Shown: positions 7,780 to 15,582 of the stretch, piece after piece
Position numbering within the stretch: the stretch's first letter is position 1
How the letters are laid out: every line of letters begins with the position of its first letter
Assembly (NCBI RefSeq): GCF_000145235.1
Contig: NC_014391.1
Coordinates: forward strand, 6,095,501-6,159,500
Source of the DNA: Micromonospora aurantiaca ATCC 27029
GTDB lineage: Bacteria; Actinomycetota; Actinomycetes; Mycobacteriales; Micromonosporaceae
Reading direction: 5' to 3'
DNA length: 64,000 bases
Program-made: the position numbers and the translations under genes
The notes under the pieces: model-generated
What the model saw: the letters and a program-made list of their open reading frames with translations, nothing else
What the model was told of the DNA's origin: nothing
Database searches by the model: none

Positions 7780-9549
7780 TCAGCCGTGCCAGGAGCGCCA
7801 CAGCGCGGCGTACGAGCCACCGGCCGCGACCAGCTCGTCGTGTGATCCCAGCTCGGTGATCCGCCCGTCGGCGACCACCGCCACGCGGTCCGCGTCGTGC
7901 GCGGAGAAGAGCCGGTGCGCGATGGCGACGACGGTACGGCCGTGCAGCACCGCCGCCAGCGACCGTTCCAGTGCCCGGGCCGCCCGCGGGTCGATCAGCG
8001 AGGTGGCCTCGTCCAGCACCAGCGTGTGCGGGTCGGCGAGCACCAGCCGGGCCAGCGCGAGCTGCTGCGCCTGCGCGGGGGTGAGCGGGTGGCCGCCCGC
8101 CCCGACCGCCGTGTCGAGCCCGTCCGGCAGGGCCAGCGCCCAGTCCAGCGCGTCGACCGCGGCCAGCGCCGCGCGTACCCGAGCCGGGTCGGCTTCCGGC
8201 CGGACCATCGCCACGTTGTCGGCGAGCGTCCCGATGAACACGTGGTGCTCCTGACTGACGAGCGCCACATGGGTACGCAGCTCGGCCAGGGGCATTCCGG
8301 CGAGCGGCCGGCCGTCCACTGTCACAGTGCCGGCGCTCGGCGCGTGCACGCCCGCCAGCAGCCGGCCCAGCGTCGACTTGCCCGCCCCGGACGGGCCGAC
8401 CATCGCGAGCCGCTCCCCCGGGCGGGGTTCCAGCGTCACGCCGTGCAGCACGTCGTGACCCGGGCGGTACGCGTACCGGACGTCGTGCGCGGCGAGCCGG
8501 CCCGCGCCGCCCGCACTGCCCGCAGCGGCGGCGCGCTCGTCCGGCGTGGCGAATGCCTTGGCGCGCTCGTCCGGTTCGGCGGCCACCCCGAGCAGCCGGG
8601 CCAGCGAGGCGCCGCCGACCTGGAACTCGTCCAGCCAGCCGAGCAGCCGCTCGATCGGGTCGGTGAGCTGCTGGGCGTAGAGCGTGGCGGCGGTGACCTG
8701 GCCGAGGCTGGCCCAGCCCTTCAGGTGGAACCAGCCGCCGATGAGCAGGGTCGCCACCATCGGCACCAGGTAGCCGAACTCGGCCACCGGCCAGAACACT
8801 GTCCGCAGATAGAGCGTGTAGCGCTCGGCCGCGTACGACCGGCTGATGTCCGCGTCGCCGCGGGCCCGGCGACGGGCCGCCTGCCGCAGCGCCTCGGTGG
8901 TCCGCGCCCCCTCGACCGTCTCGCTGATCCCGTCGGTGATGTCCGAGTAGGCGGCGTTCTCCCGCAGGTAGCCCTGCGGCGCGCGGCGCAGGTACCAGCG
9001 GGTGCCGGCCCACAGCACCGGCACCGCCAGCAGGCTGGGCAGCGCCAGCAGCGGGCCGGTCAGCACCAGCGCGCCCAGGATCAGTAGCACGGTCAGCGCG
9101 GCGATGAGCGTCTCCGGCCCGGCGAACCGGACCGTGCGGGACAGCGCGGCGACGTCCCGCGAGGTGCGGGTGAGCAGATCGCCGGTGCCGGCCCGCTCCA
9201 CAGTGGCGAGCGGCAGCGCGAGCACCCGGTCGACGAACTCCTCCCGCAGCTCGGCGAGCACCCGCTCACCGAGCCGGGCCGAGGCGAGGTGCGCGAAGCG
9301 GACCAGCACCGCCTGCACCACCACGAACGCGGCGATGGCCGCCACGACCCGGTCCACAGTCGTCGCGGCGATGCCCTGGGAGATCCCCTCCACCAGGTCA
9401 CCGAGCAGGCGCGGGGCGACGAGCCCGGCGCCGGCGGCGAGCGCGTGCAGGCCGAGCGCGACGGCCAGGCCACGCGGGTGACGGCGGATCAGCTCGCGCA
9501 CGTACCGGCGGACCTGGGCGATGTCGGCGACGGGCAGCGCGTTGCTCAT
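7780..9549 (-). CDS. ABC exporter half-transporter B (intact Walker motifs, degenerate signature)
   Basis: 589 residues: a six-helix exporter membrane domain (about 20-320), then a nucleotide-binding domain. Walker A GPSGAGKST is at about 385-393, Walker B TLVLDEATS at about 506-514 and the H-loop AHR near 543, all intact. Where LSGGQ is expected it reads LTPAQAQQLALAR (about 487-499). The partner gene upstream, which it overlaps by ATGA, has the opposite defects. The two should form a heterodimer with one working and one dead ATP site. Substrate unknown; related actinobacterial pairs are assigned to drug or lipid export. Confidence 0.9.
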   Translation of the reverse strand: MSNALPVADIAQVRRYVRELIRRHPRGLAVALGLHALAAGAGLVAPRLLGDLVEGISQGIAATTVDRVVAAIAAFVVVQAVLVRFAHLASARLGERVLAELREEFVDRVLALPLATVERAGTGDLLTRTSRDVAALSRTVRFAGPETLIAALTVLLILGALVLTGPLLALPSLLAVPVLWAGTRWYLRRAPQGYLRENAAYSDITDGISETVEGARTTEALRQAARRRARGDADISRSYAAERYTLYLRTVFWPVAEFGYLVPMVATLLIGGWFHLKGWASLGQVTAATLYAQQLTDPIERLLGWLDEFQVGGASLARLLGVAAEPDERAKAFATPDERAAAAGSAGGAGRLAAHDVRYAYRPGHDVLHGVTLEPRPGERLAMVGPSGAGKSTLGRLLAGVHAPSAGTVTVDGRPLAGMPLAELRTHVALVSQEHHVFIGTLADNVAMVRPEADPARVRAALAAVDALDWALALPDGLDTAVGAGGHPLTPAQAQQLALARLVLADPHTLVLDEATSLIDPRAARALERSLAAVLHGRTVVAIAHRLFSAHDADRVAVVADGRITELGSHDELVAAGGSYAALWRSWHG

Positions 9550-11252
9550 CGGTCCTCCTCCCGGCTCACCGTGGCGGCGTAGCGCGGCTCGCCGGCGAGC
9601 AGTTCCTCGTGCCGGCCCTCGGCGACGACCTTGCCGTCCTCGACGAAGACCACGTGGTCGGCGTGACCGAGCACCAGCGGGCTCGTGGTGCAGACGAGCG
9701 TGGTGCGGCCGCGGCGGGCCGGGCCGAGCCGTTCGGCGATGCGCGCCTCGGTGTGCGCGTCCACCGCGCTGGTCGGCTCGACCAGGATCAACGTCTCCGG
9801 GTCGGCGACCAGCGCGCGGGCCAGCCGCAGCCGTTGCCGCTGCCCGCCGGAGAACTCCCGGCCGCGTTCGGCGACCTCGCCGTCCAGGCCGCCGGGCAGC
9901 GCCTCGACGATGTCGGTGGCACTCGCCGCGGCCAGCGCCGCCGCCACGGCGCCGGGCTCGGCCCGGTCGTGCGGGTCAAGCTCCGTGCGCAGCACGCCGC
10001 TGAACAGCTGCGCGTCGTTGTCGGCCACCAGGATCCGCTCCCGCACCGTCGCCAGCGCCACGTCCCGCAGCGGTACGCCGTGCAGCGTGACGTCCCCGTC
10101 GGCGTACCGGCCGAGCCGGTCGGCGATCTCGGTGGCGTCCTGCGGGGTGGCGGCGGCCAGCGCGGTCAGCCGGCCCGGTCGCAGCACCAGTCCGGAACGT
10201 ACGTCCGCCAGTTCGCCCGGCCCGGCCGGCACCGGCACCGGGGTGGCCGGGTCGGTGAACTCCGGCGCGAGCCGCAGCAACCGGACGACCCGGCGGGCCG
10301 CGACGTGTCCCCGGGTCAGCTTGTCGGCCGCCTCGGTGAGGTTGCGCAGCGGGCTGACCAGGAACGCGGTGTAGCCGTAGAACGAGACCAGCTCGCCGGC
10401 GCTGATCTCGCCGCGCAGCGCGAACCGGGCGCCCAGCCAGGTCACCAGCACCACGAAGACGCCGGGCAGCAGGATCTGCGCCGCCTGCAACAGCGACTCG
10501 ACCCGCGCCACCCGCAGCCCGTCCGCGCGCAACGCCTGCGAGCGTTGCCGGTAGCGCTCGGACAGCACCGGCTCGCCGCCGACTCCGCGCAGCACGCGCA
10601 GGCCCGAGACGATGTCCGCGGCCCGGGCGGTGAGCCGGCCGGTCGAGTCCCGGTACGCGGCCTGCTGCCGGTGCAGCGGGCGGATCAGCAACGCCACGAG
10701 CGCCATCAGCAGCGGCACCCCGAGCACCACCACGAGGCCGAGCGGCTGGGAGGCGCTGAGCAGGATCACCGCCACGGTGACGATGCCGACCACCGAGCCG
10801 GCGCCCCGGGCGGTGATGTCGATGGCGCTGCCGATGTGCTCGATGTCGGCGGTGCCGATACTCACCACCTCGCCCGCCGCGACCCGCCGGGGCAGCGCCG
10901 CGCCGAGGCGGTTCGTGGCGTCCACCGTGACCTGCACGGTGCGGTAGGCGGCGCCGAGCCAGTTGTGCACCGCGCAGCGGTGGCGCAGGATTCCGGCGAC
11001 GGCCTGCACCAGACCCAGCCCGAGCAGGGCCAGACTCCAGCGCACCAGCGCGTCCGGGTCGCGTTGGGCCAGGCCGGCTTCCACGGCGCGGCCGAGCACG
11101 GCCGGCACCAGCGCCTGGGCCAGCATCCAGATCACGCCGAGCGCGAGCCCGGCGCCGAAGATGACGGGATGTCGCCCGGCGAGCCACACCAGATATCGAG
11201 TGGCCGACCGCGCGTCGGGGGTGCCGGGATCGCCGGCCGGTGAGAAGCGCAT
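9546..11252 (-). CDS. ABC exporter half-transporter A (degenerate Walker A, intact signature)
   Basis: 568 residues with a six-helix exporter domain and a nucleotide-binding domain whose Walker A is gone: the loop at about 361-375 reads LTALAAATPQDATEI, with no GxxGxGKS/T. Walker B is LILVEPTSAVD (Asp replaced by Val) and the H-loop region reads VCTTSPLVLG without His. The signature FSGGQRQRL (about 467-475) is perfect and should complete the ATP site built on the partner's Walker A. Its stop overlaps the partner's start, so the two are made together. Confidence 0.9.
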   Translation of the reverse strand: MRFSPAGDPGTPDARSATRYLVWLAGRHPVIFGAGLALGVIWMLAQALVPAVLGRAVEAGLAQRDPDALVRWSLALLGLGLVQAVAGILRHRCAVHNWLGAAYRTVQVTVDATNRLGAALPRRVAAGEVVSIGTADIEHIGSAIDITARGAGSVVGIVTVAVILLSASQPLGLVVVLGVPLLMALVALLIRPLHRQQAAYRDSTGRLTARAADIVSGLRVLRGVGGEPVLSERYRQRSQALRADGLRVARVESLLQAAQILLPGVFVVLVTWLGARFALRGEISAGELVSFYGYTAFLVSPLRNLTEAADKLTRGHVAARRVVRLLRLAPEFTDPATPVPVPAGPGELADVRSGLVLRPGRLTALAAATPQDATEIADRLGRYADGDVTLHGVPLRDVALATVRERILVADNDAQLFSGVLRTELDPHDRAEPGAVAAALAAASATDIVEALPGGLDGEVAERGREFSGGQRQRLRLARALVADPETLILVEPTSAVDAHTEARIAERLGPARRGRTTLVCTTSPLVLGHADHVVFVEDGKVVAEGRHEELLAGEPRYAATVSREEDR

Positions 11253-11322
11253 GGCGCACCGACGCTAGGTGCCGGGGCGACCCGCGCGCCAACCAATTCC
11301 GGCGGCCGTGACGATCCTCGCG

Positions 11323-11577
11323 TCAGCGGTCGACCTGCGTGAAGTCCCAGCTGTGCGGCGGGCGGGCGATCAGGCGCGCCGGCGGCTCGGGCAGCTCCCG
11401 AGGGCTGTTCCGCCACTTGGAGACGACCACCAGCCGGTGGTCGGTGGAGGAGAACACCTCGCTGGAGACGTGCATCGGGTCGTGCTCGAACTCGGGCAGC
11501 GCGGTCTCGCAGACCCAGGTGATCAAATCGGCGAAGCCGTACGGCTCGGCCTTGGCCTCCCACATGCGGACGATCAT
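11323..11577 (-). CDS. Small conserved protein of unknown function
   Basis: 84 residues if started at the ATG 11575-11577, which sits 6-7 nt after a strong GGGGAGGGG sequence. A GTG at 11596-11598 overlapping the tsaD stop (GTGA) would add seven residues and is a real alternative. No signal peptide or membrane helix is seen. The sequence (MIVRMWEAKAEPYGFADLIT ... SSTDHRLVVVSKWRNSP) is compatible with the alpha+beta ferredoxin-like fold of antibiotic-biosynthesis monooxygenase (ABM) proteins, but I would not assign an activity. It is translationally linked to tsaD. Confidence 0.65.
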   Translation of the reverse strand: MIVRMWEAKAEPYGFADLITWVCETALPEFEHDPMHVSSEVFSSTDHRLVVVSKWRNSPRELPEPPARLIARPPHSWDFTQVDR

Positions 11578-11594
11578 GTCGGTCCCCTCCCCGC

Positions 11595-12641
11595 TCACAC
11601 GCTGACCACTGTCAGCGGCATCGCCGAGTCGGCCGGCAGGTCCAGCCGGCTCGGCGCGACGCCCGCGGCGACCAGGTGGGAGCCGAGCGCGGCCACCATC
11701 GCGCCGTTGTCCGTGCAGAGCTTCGGCCGGGGCGTACGCACCCGGATGCCGTGCCTGCCGGCCCGCTGCTCGGCCATCGCCCGCAGCCGGGAGTTGGCCG
11801 CCACTCCGCCGCCGATCACAAGCGTGTCGATGCCGCTGCTGCGGCAGGCGTCGATCGCCTTGCCGACGAGCACGTCGCAGACCGCCTCCTGGAAGGATGC
11901 CGCCACGTCGGCGACCGGCACCGGCTCACCGGCCCGCTGCCGCGCCTCCACCCAGCGGGCGACAGCCGTCTTCAGGCCGGAGAAGGAGAAGTCGTACCGG
12001 TGTCCGACCAGGTCCTTCGCCGCGGTCAGCCCGCGCGGGAAGGCGATCGACGCCGGGTCACCGGCGCGCGCCTCGCGGTCGATGTACGGCCCGCCGGGGA
12101 ACGGCAGCCCGAGCAGCCGGGCCACCTTGTCGAACGCCTCGCCGGCGGCGTCGTCGATGGTGGCGCCGAGCGGGACCACGTCGCGGGCCAGGTCGTCGAC
12201 GCGCAGCAGCGAGGAGTGCCCGCCGGAGACCAGCAGCGCGATCGCGGGCTCGGGCAGCGGGCCGTGTTCGAGCGTGTCCACCGCCACATGTGCGGCGAGG
12301 TGGTTCACGCCGTACACCGGCTTCTCCGCCGCGACCGCGTACCCCTTGGCGGCGGCGACCCCGACGAGCAGCGCGCCGGCCAGGCCCGGCCCGGAGGTCA
12401 CGGCGATGGCGTCGATGTCGGCGATGGTGACACCGGCTTCGCGCAGCGCCCGGTCCATGGTCGGCACGATGGCCTCCAGGTGGGCGCGGCTGGCCACCTC
12501 GGGCACCACGCCGCCGAACCGGGCGTGCTCCTCGACGCTGGAGGCGAGCGCGTCGGCGAGCAGCGTGTGCCCGCGCACGATGCCCACGCCGGTCTCGTCG
12601 CAGGAGGTCTCGATGCCGAGGATCAGGGGTTCGTCAGCCAT
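11595..12641 (-). CDS. tsaD: tRNA N6-adenosine threonylcarbamoyltransferase TsaD
   Basis: 348 residues. Metal-binding His114 and His118 (GVNHLAAHV), SGGH at 139-142, FSFSGLKTAV and the late IGGGVAANSRLR and TDNGAM motifs are all present. TsaD transfers the threonylcarbamoyl group from TC-AMP to A37 of ANN-decoding tRNAs, working with TsaB and TsaE, both of which are in this window. The start MADEPLILGIETSCDETG is at the ATG 12639-12641, 5 bp after rimI. It is the third gene of the tsaB-rimI-tsaD operon. Confidence 0.97.
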   Translation of the reverse strand: MADEPLILGIETSCDETGVGIVRGHTLLADALASSVEEHARFGGVVPEVASRAHLEAIVPTMDRALREAGVTIADIDAIAVTSGPGLAGALLVGVAAAKGYAVAAEKPVYGVNHLAAHVAVDTLEHGPLPEPAIALLVSGGHSSLLRVDDLARDVVPLGATIDDAAGEAFDKVARLLGLPFPGGPYIDREARAGDPASIAFPRGLTAAKDLVGHRYDFSFSGLKTAVARWVEARQRAGEPVPVADVAASFQEAVCDVLVGKAIDACRSSGIDTLVIGGGVAANSRLRAMAEQRAGRHGIRVRTPRPKLCTDNGAMVAALGSHLVAAGVAPSRLDLPADSAMPLTVVSV

Positions 12642-12646
12642 GCGCG

Positions 12647-13090
12647 TCAGTCCTCGTTGCGCTGCATGACCAGCGCGTCGGTATTGCTCGGTTGGTAGTA
12701 GCCGCGCCGCACGCCGATCGGCTCGAAGCCGTAGGTGGCGTAGAGCCGTTGCGCGGGCGCGTTGTCCGCGGCGACCTCCAGCAGCGTGCTGCGGGCGCCG
12801 CGCCGGGCCGCCTCGGCGAGCAGCGCCTCCAGCAGCAGCCGGCCGATCCCCCGGCGGTGGGCGTCCCGGCGGACCGCGACGTTCTGCACCCACGCCTCGT
12901 CGGGCGGGGACACGGCCAGCCCGGCGTAGCCGAGGACGGCGCCGTCGTCGTCGGTGGCGACCAGGTAGAAGTGCCCGTTGGCGAGTTCGTTCCAGAACAT
13001 CGCCGCCGACCACTGCTCGGCGCCGAAGAGGTCCGCCTCGATGGGCAGCACCTCGTCGATGTGCCACCAGCGGAACCGGCCCAGCCTCAT
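12647..13090 (-). CDS. rimI: Ribosomal-protein-S18-alanine N-acetyltransferase RimI
   Basis: 147 residues with a GNAT fold: VQNVAVRRDAHRRGIGRLLL carries the acetyl-CoA-binding R-x-x-G-I-G motif at about 78-83, followed by LEVAADNAPAQRLYATYGF, typical of RimI. The enzyme acetylates the N-terminus of S18. Its ATG overlaps the tsaB stop (ATGA at 13087-13090), and tsaD follows by 5 bp, the standard actinobacterial tsaB-rimI-tsaD arrangement. Confidence 0.95.
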   Translation of the reverse strand: MRLGRFRWWHIDEVLPIEADLFGAEQWSAAMFWNELANGHFYLVATDDDGAVLGYAGLAVSPPDEAWVQNVAVRRDAHRRGIGRLLLEALLAEAARRGARSTLLEVAADNAPAQRLYATYGFEPIGVRRGYYQPSNTDALVMQRNED

Positions 13091-13764
13091 GGCAGGACCG
13101 GCTTGTGGCCGGTGGCCGCGACCGCGTCCGGGCGGCGCAGGTAGAGCGGGGTGAGCGTCTCGCCGGGCGCGCCCGCGCGGATCCGCGGCGCGGCGAGACG
13201 GGCCAGCGCCAGCGGGTCCGGGTAGCGCGGCTCGTCGCGTACCGGCAGCCCCAGCACGTCCGCGTACCGGTGCGCGCCGTCGCCGACCGCGACGGTGACC
13301 GCAAGGTCGCGCGCCCGCTCCGCGACCACCGCCGGGGCGGCCACCTCCGGCCCGGCCAGGCGCCGGCCGGCGCCGTCGTAGACGGCCCAGTAGATCTCCC
13401 GGCGCCGCGCGTCGCTCGCCGCCAGCACCGGCTCGCCGGCGGCCGCCGGGTGGCCGAGCCCGTCCAGCGAGCAGACGCCGTACGTGGGTACGCCGAGCAC
13501 CTGACCCATGGTGGCGGCGGTGACCAGCCCGACGCGCAGCCCGGTGAACGGGCCCGGGCCGAGGCCGGCGACGATAGCGGCCAGGTCGGCGGGCCGTGCA
13601 CCGACGTCCGCCAGCACGGCGTCGACCTGCGGCGCGAGCAGCTCGCCGTGGGCGCGGGCGTCGACGGTGCACCGGGACGCGCGGACCGCGACGCCGTCCG
13701 CCGAGACCTCGGCAAGGGCCGCGGTCACCGCGGGCGTCGAGGAGTCCACCACGAGTACCAGCAC
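13087..13764 (-). CDS. tsaB: tRNA threonylcarbamoyladenosine biosynthesis protein TsaB
   Basis: 225 residues from the GTG at 13762-13764, giving the usual N-terminus VLVLVVDSSTPAVTAAL. Further upstream in-frame residues are an Arg/Ala-rich translation of a tandem repeat and are not credible. The ASKHA-fold motifs GPGPFTGLRVG and DARRREIYWAVYDG are clear. TsaB is the scaffold partner that activates TsaD. No good ribosome binding site is visible, so the start could be leaderless or shifted by a few codons. Confidence 0.93.
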   Translation of the reverse strand: MLVLVVDSSTPAVTAALAEVSADGVAVRASRCTVDARAHGELLAPQVDAVLADVGARPADLAAIVAGLGPGPFTGLRVGLVTAATMGQVLGVPTYGVCSLDGLGHPAAAGEPVLAASDARRREIYWAVYDGAGRRLAGPEVAAPAVVAERARDLAVTVAVGDGAHRYADVLGLPVRDEPRYPDPLALARLAAPRIRAGAPGETLTPLYLRRPDAVAATGHKPVLP

Positions 13765-13806
13765 GGTAAGCCAGCCTAGCCGTCCGCTCCGTCCGCCCCG
13801 TCCGCC

Positions 13807-13861
13807 CCCGGCACGCCCCCGGCACGCCCTCGGCACGCTCCCGGCACGCCCCCGGCACGCC
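13807..13861. repeat. Five-copy 11-bp tandem repeat upstream of tsaB
   Basis: Five head-to-tail copies of CCCGGCACGCC (copy 3 reads CTCGGCACGCT). It begins 43 bp upstream of the tsaB start, in the region that must hold the tsaB promoter. Copy number is likely variable between strains. Confidence 0.9.
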
Positions 13862-13916
13862 CTCGCCGCTCGTCCGGTCACGATGCGTAGCGCCCGGATC
13901 AAAGAGAAGAGGTGAG

Positions 13917-13962
13917 AGCCTTATGCCTCTGGGTCATAAATATGACTCAGAGGCATAAGGCT
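13917..13962. promoter_or_regulatory. 46-bp nested palindrome ahead of the HTH gene
   Basis: Arms of 22 nt (13917-13938 and 13941-13962) pair with one G-T exception around AA. Each arm contains its own TATG-N9-CATA element, so two dimeric sites are nested in one larger palindrome. It is unusually AT-rich for this genome and ends 26 bp before the start of the HTH/nucleotidyltransferase-like gene. Probable autoregulatory operator. Confidence 0.75.
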
Positions 13963-13988
13963 AAGAAGAGGACTGCCATTCTCCGGAG

Positions 13989-14714
13989 ATGACGGAGAGT
14001 CGCCTCGTTCGAGAAATCGCCCGGACCTTGCGGCGTGAACGCGAACAGGCAGGGCTCACCCAGCAGGCTCTGGCCGCCCGGTCCGGGCTCAGTCAGGCCG
14101 CCATCGCCCGGATCGAACGCGGCGACCGGCTGCCGAGCCTGACCGCCGCGGAACGCCTGCTCGCCGCGCTCGGCCGGCAACTGCGGATCGAGGTCGAGCC
14201 GCTGGACAGCCACCTGGACGCCGCGCTGGACGAGATGGCCGGGACGGTGCTTGCCGAGCGGATCGAAGTCCTCCGGCTGGACCGGATCATGGACGCCCTG
14301 GGCGACCTGCCGTACGTACTGTCGGGCGGCACGGCGGCACTGCTGCAGGGCGCGCCGCTGCCGGTGGACGCGGTCGAGATCGCGGTGCGCTGGCGGGACT
14401 CGCCGCAGTTCAGCGCGCTCCTCGATCGGATCTACGCGCAGCGCTGGGACGCTCGATGGCAGGTGTGGGGCGGCATCCACACGGAGCCCGAAGAGCCGGG
14501 CGAGCACCGCTGGCTGACCCGCTACGGCGAGCTGCGGGCCCGGATGTGCGAGGAACTGCCCGAGCCCATCGAGGTCCGCCTCGGTGAACGTACGTACCCG
14601 GTCGAGCCGCTGGTCGAGGTGGAGGTGACCGACCGGCGCACGGCCGAGCTGCTGTCCCGGTACCGCCGGCGCCTCGCCGCGGCGGGCGAGGCGCCGGGCG
14701 GGTCAGCCGGCTGA
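13989..14714 (+). CDS. XRE-type HTH protein fused to a nucleotidyltransferase-like domain
   Basis: 241 residues. The XRE helix-turn-helix is at about 8-68 (LTQQALAARSGLSQAAIARI). The remainder resembles the AbiEii/MNT nucleotidyltransferase fold: LSGGTAALLQG at 111-121 matches the GG-containing first strand, and VDAVEIAV at 126-133 takes the place of the catalytic DxD strand, apparently without both aspartates. It may be a DNA-binding protein with an inactive enzyme domain, or a one-gene relative of AbiE-type toxin-antitoxin systems. The only Shine-Dalgarno-like GGAG abuts the ATG. Its end overlaps ung by 12 bp on the opposite strand. Confidence 0.7.
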   Translation: MTESRLVREIARTLRREREQAGLTQQALAARSGLSQAAIARIERGDRLPSLTAAERLLAALGRQLRIEVEPLDSHLDAALDEMAGTVLAERIEVLRLDRIMDALGDLPYVLSGGTAALLQGAPLPVDAVEIAVRWRDSPQFSALLDRIYAQRWDARWQVWGGIHTEPEEPGEHRWLTRYGELRARMCEELPEPIEVRLGERTYPVEPLVEVEVTDRRTAELLSRYRRRLAAAGEAPGGSAG

Positions 14715-15401
14715 GCGCTCCCAGTCGACGGTGGGCAGCCCCGCGTCGGCCAGCGCCTTGTTAGCGGCGCTGAACGGGCGGCTGCCGAGAAAGCCGCGCG
14801 GGTTCATCGGGCTCGGGTGCCCGGCCTCCAGCACCACGTGCTGCGGGTTGGTCACCAGCGCCGCCTTCTTGCGCGCGTAGCCGCCCCAGAGCAGGAACAC
14901 CACGCGCTGGTCGAGCGCGTCGAGCGCCCGGATGGTGGCGTCGGTGAACTCCTCCCAGCCCTTGTTGGCGTGCGAGCCGGGCGTGGCCTGCCGGACCGTC
15001 AGCACCGAGTTGAGCAGCAGGACGCCCTGCGCGGCCCAGCCGTCGAGGTTGCCGCTGCGCGGCTTCGGCACGCCCAGGTCCTCGCCCAGCTCCTTGAAGA
15101 CGTTGCGCAGCGACGGCGGCACCGCCACCCCCTCGCGCACGCTGAAGCTCAGCCCGTGCGCCTGGCCCGCCTTGTGGTACGGGTCCTGCCCGAGGATCAG
15201 CACCCGGGTGTCGGCCGGCCCGCACAGCCGGTAGGCGGAGAAGAGGTCCTCCAGCGGCGGGAAGACCGTGGCGGTCGCGTACTCCCGGGCGACGAACTCG
15301 GCCAGCGCCGCGGTGCGGGCCGGGTCCAGGTGGGGGGTGAGCACGGCACGCCAGGCCTCCGGCAGCAGCGCCGGCAGGTCCAGGGTGGGGGCGTCGGGCA
15401 T
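14703..15401 (-). CDS. ung: Uracil-DNA glycosylase
   Basis: 232 residues from the ATG at 15399-15401, which has AGGAGAGG 5 nt upstream; a longer start is open but has no better signal. Family 1 motifs are complete: GQDPYH at 71-76 with catalytic Asp73, LLLNSVLTV near 128-136, and HPSPMN at 195-200 containing the second catalytic His. It removes uracil from DNA as the first step of base excision repair. It converges on, and overlaps by 12 bp, the HTH gene. Confidence 0.97.
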   Translation of the reverse strand: MPDAPTLDLPALLPEAWRAVLTPHLDPARTAALAEFVAREYATATVFPPLEDLFSAYRLCGPADTRVLILGQDPYHKAGQAHGLSFSVREGVAVPPSLRNVFKELGEDLGVPKPRSGNLDGWAAQGVLLLNSVLTVRQATPGSHANKGWEEFTDATIRALDALDQRVVFLLWGGYARKKAALVTNPQHVVLEAGHPSPMNPRGFLGSRPFSAANKALADAGLPTVDWERSAG

Positions 15402-15490
15402 CGGCAACCTCTCCTCGTCGGTCGCCATCTTCTTACCAGCCGCGACCGACACTCCCGGGCGGCGGCAGGGCCGGGTACTGGACGAGAAAA

Positions 15491-15521
15491 GTTACCGGAG
15501 CGTAACCTACTGGCAAGTTAC
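15491..15521. promoter_or_regulatory. Three GTTAC half-sites upstream of the lipase gene
   Basis: GTTAC (15491-15495), GTAAC (15502-15506) and GTTAC (15517-15521) give two overlapping inverted repeats with 6-nt and 10-nt spacers. The layout suits a TetR-like repressor or activator. The regulator is not encoded nearby. Confidence 0.55.
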
Positions 15522-15582
15522 TTACGCCACACCGCCACTGCTAGCTTGCATCCACCACCATCGATGCTCGCTAGGAGTGCCC

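Noticed and set aside
11269..12669. Open frames of 340-466 codons on the plus strand through tsaD
   Set aside because: They are antisense to a fully recognisable tsaD and are expected at this GC content.
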